The notes under the pieces were generated by a model, which was given only the letters and a program-made list of their open reading frames with translations, was not told the DNA's origin and searched no databases. The translations under genes and the position numbers were made by a program. Of a stretch of DNA of 64,000 nucleotides, positions 60,699-64,000 are shown in pieces. The DNA is from Saccharopolyspora ipomoeae (lineage in GTDB: Bacteria; Actinomycetota; Actinomycetes; Mycobacteriales; Pseudonocardiaceae): contig NZ_JASAOF010000005.1 in assembly GCF_029952525.1 (NCBI RefSeq), positions 62,001 through 126,000 of the forward strand, given 5' to 3'. Position 1 is the stretch's first letter, and every line of letters begins with the position of its first letter.

Positions 60699-61674
60699 GC
60701 AGGCCCATCGTCGTGGTCGCCAGCGCGACCACCAGGATCGTCGAGCAGGTCCCCAGCGCGAACGCGCGCGGGCCCGTGCGCAGCAGCGCCTCCACCCGCA
60801 CCGCCGTGCCCAGCGCGAACAGCGCGGCCGCGAGCAGCAGCGTGGTCACCGGCCGCGAGGCGTCGACGACGAACTCCGGCAGCACCCCGCTGCTGCGCAG
60901 CGCCACGGTCACCAGGAACCCGGCGACGAACAGGGGCATGATCGGCGGCCGCGCCCCCGTCGTCCGACGCCGGCCGAGCAGGCTCACCCCGGTCACCAGC
61001 GGCGCGAGCAGCACCACGCGGCTGAGCTTGACCACCACCGCCAGCGCGACCGCCGAGGCGCCCAGCGGCGAGGCGGCGGCCACGACCTGCGCGACCTCCT
61101 GCACGCCCGCCCCGGCGATCCGACCGCCGAGATCGGCGCCGACGCCCGTGGCGGCGAAGGTGATGGGCAGCGCGACCATCGCCACGGTGCCGAACACCGT
61201 CACCATCGCCACGCTGGTCGCGACGTCCTCGTCCTCGCGGTCGACCACGCCCTCCACCGCCGCCACCGCCGAGGCCCCGCAGATCGAGAACCCGGTCGCG
61301 ACCAGCAGCGACAGCCCTCGCGAGACGCCCAGCAGCCTGCCCAGCCACAGCGTCCCGGCGAAGGTCGCGGCCACGGTGATCAGCACCGCCAGCACCGTGC
61401 CCGCCCCCAGGCCGAGCAGCTGGCCGATGCTCAGCTGCAGGCCCAGCAGCACCACGCCCGCCCGCAGCGGCACCCGCGCCACCCACGTCAGGCCGGAGCG
61501 CGCTCCCCCGGGCAGTCGTGGGAGGTTGCCGACCACCGCGCCCAGCACGACCGCGACGGTCAGCGCGCTCAGCGCCGGGACCAGCCACGACACCGCCAGC
61601 GCCACCGCGACGGCCGCGCCGGTGAGCGCGATCCCCGGGAGCAGGGCGGAATCGGTGCCGGTCAACGTCTTCAC
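60688..61674 (-). CDS. yeiH: YeiH family putative sulfate/sulfite exporter
   Basis: A 328-residue membrane protein with about 10 helices. LRAGVVLLGLQLSIGQLLGLG, FSICGASAVAAVEGVVDREDEDVATSVAMVTVFGTVAM and the VKLSRVVLLAPL segment are typical of the YeiH (UPF0324) family. Homologues have been linked to sulfite or sulfate export. It is divergent from a LysR regulator, the classical YeiE-YeiH arrangement. GTG start. Confidence 0.87.
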   Translation of the reverse strand: MKTLTGTDSALLPGIALTGAAVAVALAVSWLVPALSALTVAVVLGAVVGNLPRLPGGARSGLTWVARVPLRAGVVLLGLQLSIGQLLGLGAGTVLAVLITVAATFAGTLWLGRLLGVSRGLSLLVATGFSICGASAVAAVEGVVDREDEDVATSVAMVTVFGTVAMVALPITFAATGVGADLGGRIAGAGVQEVAQVVAAASPLGASAVALAVVVKLSRVVLLAPLVTGVSLLGRRRTTGARPPIMPLFVAGFLVTVALRSSGVLPEFVVDASRPVTTLLLAAALFALGTAVRVEALLRTGPRAFALGTCSTILVVALATTTMGLLSQ

Positions 61675-61677
61675 GAT

Positions 61678-61789
61678 GATCAGCCTCGCTCAGCGGCCGC
61701 TGATCCGGTAGCCATCACCCGCGCAGGTCGTCATAGCCCTGCGGAATGCCCGCTGCCCTGACATCGGGTCCACGACCTATCCTTCGGGC
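61678..61789. promoter_or_regulatory. Divergent YeiH/LysR intergenic region
   Basis: GATCAGC (61678-61684) and GCTGATC (61699-61705) are inverted repeats around the palindrome AGCGGCCGCT, near the yeiH start, and could be a LysR site. On the plus strand TATCCT (61778-61783) lies 6 nt before the LysR ATG, with no RBS, suggesting a leaderless message. Confidence 0.4.
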
Positions 61790-62689
61790 ATGACCGCCCC
61801 CGATCCGGAATCGCTGCGCCTGCTCGTGCTCGTCGGCGAGCTGGGCAGCATCGGGGCCGCCGCCGCCGAGCTGCGCATCAGCCAGCCCTCGGCCAGCAAG
61901 CGGCTCAACCGGCTCGAACGCCAACTCGGCCTGGACCTGCTGCAACGCACCCGGCAGGGCTGCACCACCACTCCGGCCGGGGAGATGGTGTGCGGCTGGG
62001 CCCGCGAAGTCCTCGCCCACGTCGACGGGTTGATGAACGGCGTGCGGGCGCTGCGCGCTCAGCAGGAGTCCAAGCTTCGGGTGGCCGCGAGCATGACCGT
62101 CGCCGAGTACCTGGTGCCGCGCTGGATCAGCAGGCTGCGCGAGGCGCTGCCGGAGGTGCACCTCGAACTCGACGTCACCAACTCCGCCGCCGTGGCCGAG
62201 TCCGTCCGGCACGGGCAGGCGGATCTCGGCTTCATCGAGGCCCCCGACCCGCCCGATGGCGTGTCGGTGCGCTACCTGACCGGCGACCGCATGATCGTCA
62301 TCGTCCCGCCCGGACACCCCTGGTCGCGGCTGCGGCGGCCGCTGACGCCCAGCGAGCTCGCCGCGACCCCGCTGATCGTGCGCGAGCACGGCTCCGGCAC
62401 CCGCGAGAAGCTCTACCGCGCGCTCGCCGAGGTCGGCGCGACACCGGTGGCGCCGCTGCTGGAGCTCAGCTCGACCACCGCCGTGCGCAACGCCGTCGTC
62501 GCCGGGGCCGGACCCGCGGTGCTCAGCGTCCTGGCCGCCGCCACCGACCTCGCCGAGCACCGGCTGGTGGAGGTCCCGGTCGCCGAGATGGACCTGCGGC
62601 GACCGCTGCACGCCGTGTGGCGCTCAGGGCTGCAGCTCACCGGCCCGGCCGCGGCGCTGCTGGCCACCGCCACGCGCGTCCCCGACTGA
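61790..62689 (+). CDS. LysR family transcriptional regulator (YeiE/CysB-like)
   Basis: A 299-residue LysR protein. The N-terminal winged helix-turn-helix (SLRLLVLVGELGSIGAAAAELRISQPSASKRLNRLERQLGLDLLQRT) is followed by a substrate-binding domain. In this class the effector may be sulfite or an acetylated serine; here the neighbouring yeiH suggests a sulfur ligand. It overlaps the convergent pabB gene by 66 nt. Confidence 0.87.
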   Translation: MTAPDPESLRLLVLVGELGSIGAAAAELRISQPSASKRLNRLERQLGLDLLQRTRQGCTTTPAGEMVCGWAREVLAHVDGLMNGVRALRAQQESKLRVAASMTVAEYLVPRWISRLREALPEVHLELDVTNSAAVAESVRHGQADLGFIEAPDPPDGVSVRYLTGDRMIVIVPPGHPWSRLRRPLTPSELAATPLIVREHGSGTREKLYRALAEVGATPVAPLLELSSTTAVRNAVVAGAGPAVLSVLAAATDLAEHRLVEVPVAEMDLRRPLHAVWRSGLQLTGPAAALLATATRVPD

Positions 62690-64000
62690 CGGCAGCGCCC
62701 GTGCCGGTGCGGCGGCCTTGAGCAGCATCTCGTCGAACTCGGCCTCCGGATCCGAACCCAGCACGATCGCGCCCCCGGCGCCGATCCGCCAGCGGCCGTC
62801 GACGAGGACCATCGTGCGGATGACGATGTTGAGATCGGCCGCGCCCGAGCACCCCAGGTAGCCGATCGCGCCGGAGTACACGCCGCGCGCCCGGTCCTCG
62901 ATCTCGTCGATGAGCTCCAGCGTCCGCCGCTTCGGCGCCCCGGTCATCGAGCCGCCGGGGAAGCAGGCGCGCACGCAGTCGATCACGTCGCGCTCGGCGC
63001 GCAGCGTGCCGCGCACGGTGGAGACCAGCTGGTGCACCGTCTCGTAGGTCTCCACCGCCATCAGCTCGGGCACGTGCACCGAGCCGACCTCGCAGACCCG
63101 GCCGAGGTCGTTGCGCATCAGGTCGACGATCATCAGGTTCTCGGCCCGCGTCTTCGGATCGGCGGCCAGCTCGCGGCGGATCTCCGCGTCGTGCTCGGCG
63201 CTCTCCCCGCGCGGCGCGGTGCCCTTGATCGGCTTGGCCTCCACCACCCGGTCCGGGGTGATCTTGAGGAACCGCTCCGGCGACGAGCAGGCCACCTCCA
63301 CCGCGTCGGCGCGCAGGAACGCCGAGTACGGCGCGGGGTTGCGGCGCCGCAACCGCCGGTAGGTCTCCCAGGCGGGTTCGACGGCGGGCAGCTCGGCGGC
63401 GTTGGTGAGGCAGATCTCGTAGCTCTCCCCCGCCAGCAGGTGGTCCTGACAGGTCAGCACCTCGCGCACGTAGGCCGCGCGATCGCGGGCCAGCGCCCGC
63501 TCGATCTCCGCGCCCTCGGCGTCACCGGGTTCGCCCGCGGGTGGCAGAGCCGACAGGACGGCGCTGGTGCCGGCGAGCCAGTCGACCGCTTCCGCGCGAT
63601 CCCCCTCGCTCAACGCCACCAGGTAGGTGCGCCCGCGCAGGTGGTCCACCGCCACGAACCGGTCGGCGAAGATCCACACCGCGTCCGGGGCCGGGGATCG
63701 GTGCCGGTTCGGCGAGCCGCAGTCGGCCTTGAGCTCGTAGCCGAAGTAGCCCACGTAGCCGCCGGTGAAGTCGAACGGCAGCGGCGGTGCCTCGATCTCC
63801 CGGTCGCGCAGCTCGCGCTGCAACCGGTCGAGCACGGGTTCACCGGAACCGACCCGGTGGACGAGGGTTTCGCTCAGCGGACCGGAATCGTCACCCAGGA
63901 ACGAGAACCGCGACAACCCCTCCTCCACCCGGGAGCTGTCCAGCCAGAACGCGCGCTCGGAGTCGGCGAACAGCCGCGCGAACGCGGCCTCGGTGTCGAC
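62624..64000 (-). CDS. pabB: Aminodeoxychorismate synthase component I, partial
   Basis: The C-terminal ~458 residues of PabB, open to the window edge, so the start is missing and a fused PabA domain cannot be judged. It carries chorismate-binding motifs YEICLTN, SPERFLKI, PIKGTAPRG, ENLMIVDLMRNDLGRVCEVGSVHV and GSMTGAPKRRTLELIDE. With PabA it makes aminodeoxychorismate from chorismate and glutamine, the first step to folate's p-aminobenzoate; such genes also serve natural-product clusters. Tail-to-tail overlap with the LysR gene. Confidence 0.92.
   Translation of the reverse strand, partial: VDTEAAFARLFADSERAFWLDSSRVEEGLSRFSFLGDDSGPLSETLVHRVGSGEPVLDRLQRELRDREIEAPPLPFDFTGGYVGYFGYELKADCGSPNRHRSPAPDAVWIFADRFVAVDHLRGRTYLVALSEGDRAEAVDWLAGTSAVLSALPPAGEPGDAEGAEIERALARDRAAYVREVLTCQDHLLAGESYEICLTNAAELPAVEPAWETYRRLRRRNPAPYSAFLRADAVEVACSSPERFLKITPDRVVEAKPIKGTAPRGESAEHDAEIRRELAADPKTRAENLMIVDLMRNDLGRVCEVGSVHVPELMAVETYETVHQLVSTVRGTLRAERDVIDCVRACFPGGSMTGAPKRRTLELIDEIEDRARGVYSGAIGYLGCSGAADLNIVIRTMVLVDGRWRIGAGGAIVLGSDPEAEFDEMLLKAAAPARALPSVGDARGGGQQRRGRAGELQP

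Overview
The window is high-GC DNA with actinobacterial hallmarks: many GTG/TTG starts, translationally coupled operons, two four-gene conservons (cvnABCD), an mce operon, a WhiB regulator and F420/FMN luciferase-like enzymes. The gene mix suggests a filamentous actinomycete of the Pseudonocardiaceae, perhaps Saccharopolyspora-like; the genus is an inference.

Layout. 0-1.8 kb: end of an alkanesulfonate (ssuA-ssuD) operon. 1.9-2.6 kb: proline-rich membrane protein. 3.2-5.7 kb: a DMATS-type indole prenyltransferase with a tryptophanase. 5.7-9.6 kb: conservon 1 on the minus strand. 9.9-13.6 kb: sodium/solute symporter, LapA-domain protein and a 2,2-dialkylglycine decarboxylase. 13.7-16.4 kb: a second DMATS-type prenyltransferase divergent from a flavin monooxygenase. 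16.4-17.7 kb: a solo TnpB element wedged between two stop codons. 17.7-21.3 kb: conservon 2. 21.8-24 kb: secreted GH92 mannosidase. 24-33.7 kb: mce operon (yrbEAB-mceABCDEF) followed by a PucR-type regulator. 34-37.6 kb: DUF2795 protein, a PP2C/STAS/anti-sigma partner-switching set, an alpha/beta hydrolase and a WhiB3/WhiD-like protein. 37.7-48 kb: oxidative and stress-type enzymes (CocE-like hydrolase, F420-type oxidoreductase, TPP enzyme, SDR, ATP-grasp, Zn-alcohol dehydrogenase, epimerase). 48.3-52.8 kb: a second PucR regulator divergent from a Baeyer-Villiger monooxygenase/hydrolase/SDR operon. 52.8-53.9 kb: opine-dehydrogenase-like gene. 54.1-54.6 kb: a large non-coding inverted repeat. 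54.7-59 kb: a sulfone/sulfur-scavenging operon (SfnB, RibB-like, SfnG, DszC-like). 59.3-60.7 kb: SDR/TetR divergent pair. 60.7-62.7 kb: YeiH exporter with LysR regulator. 62.6-64 kb: pabB, cut by the window edge.

How the genes work together. The most unusual content is prenyl-indole chemistry: two divergent DMATS prenyltransferases within 12 kb, one with a tryptophanase (tryptophan to prenylated indole) and one with an FMO (prenyl-tryptophan N-oxidation route), with a dialkylglycine decarboxylase next to the second. Sulfur scavenging appears at both ends (ssu on the left, sfn/dsz in the 55-59 kb region, YeiH nearby). The sfn operon carries a RibB-like protein that has lost the canonical catalytic motifs. 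The main non-coding oddity is the roughly 480-bp imperfect palindrome at 54100-54579, built from short palindromic modules.
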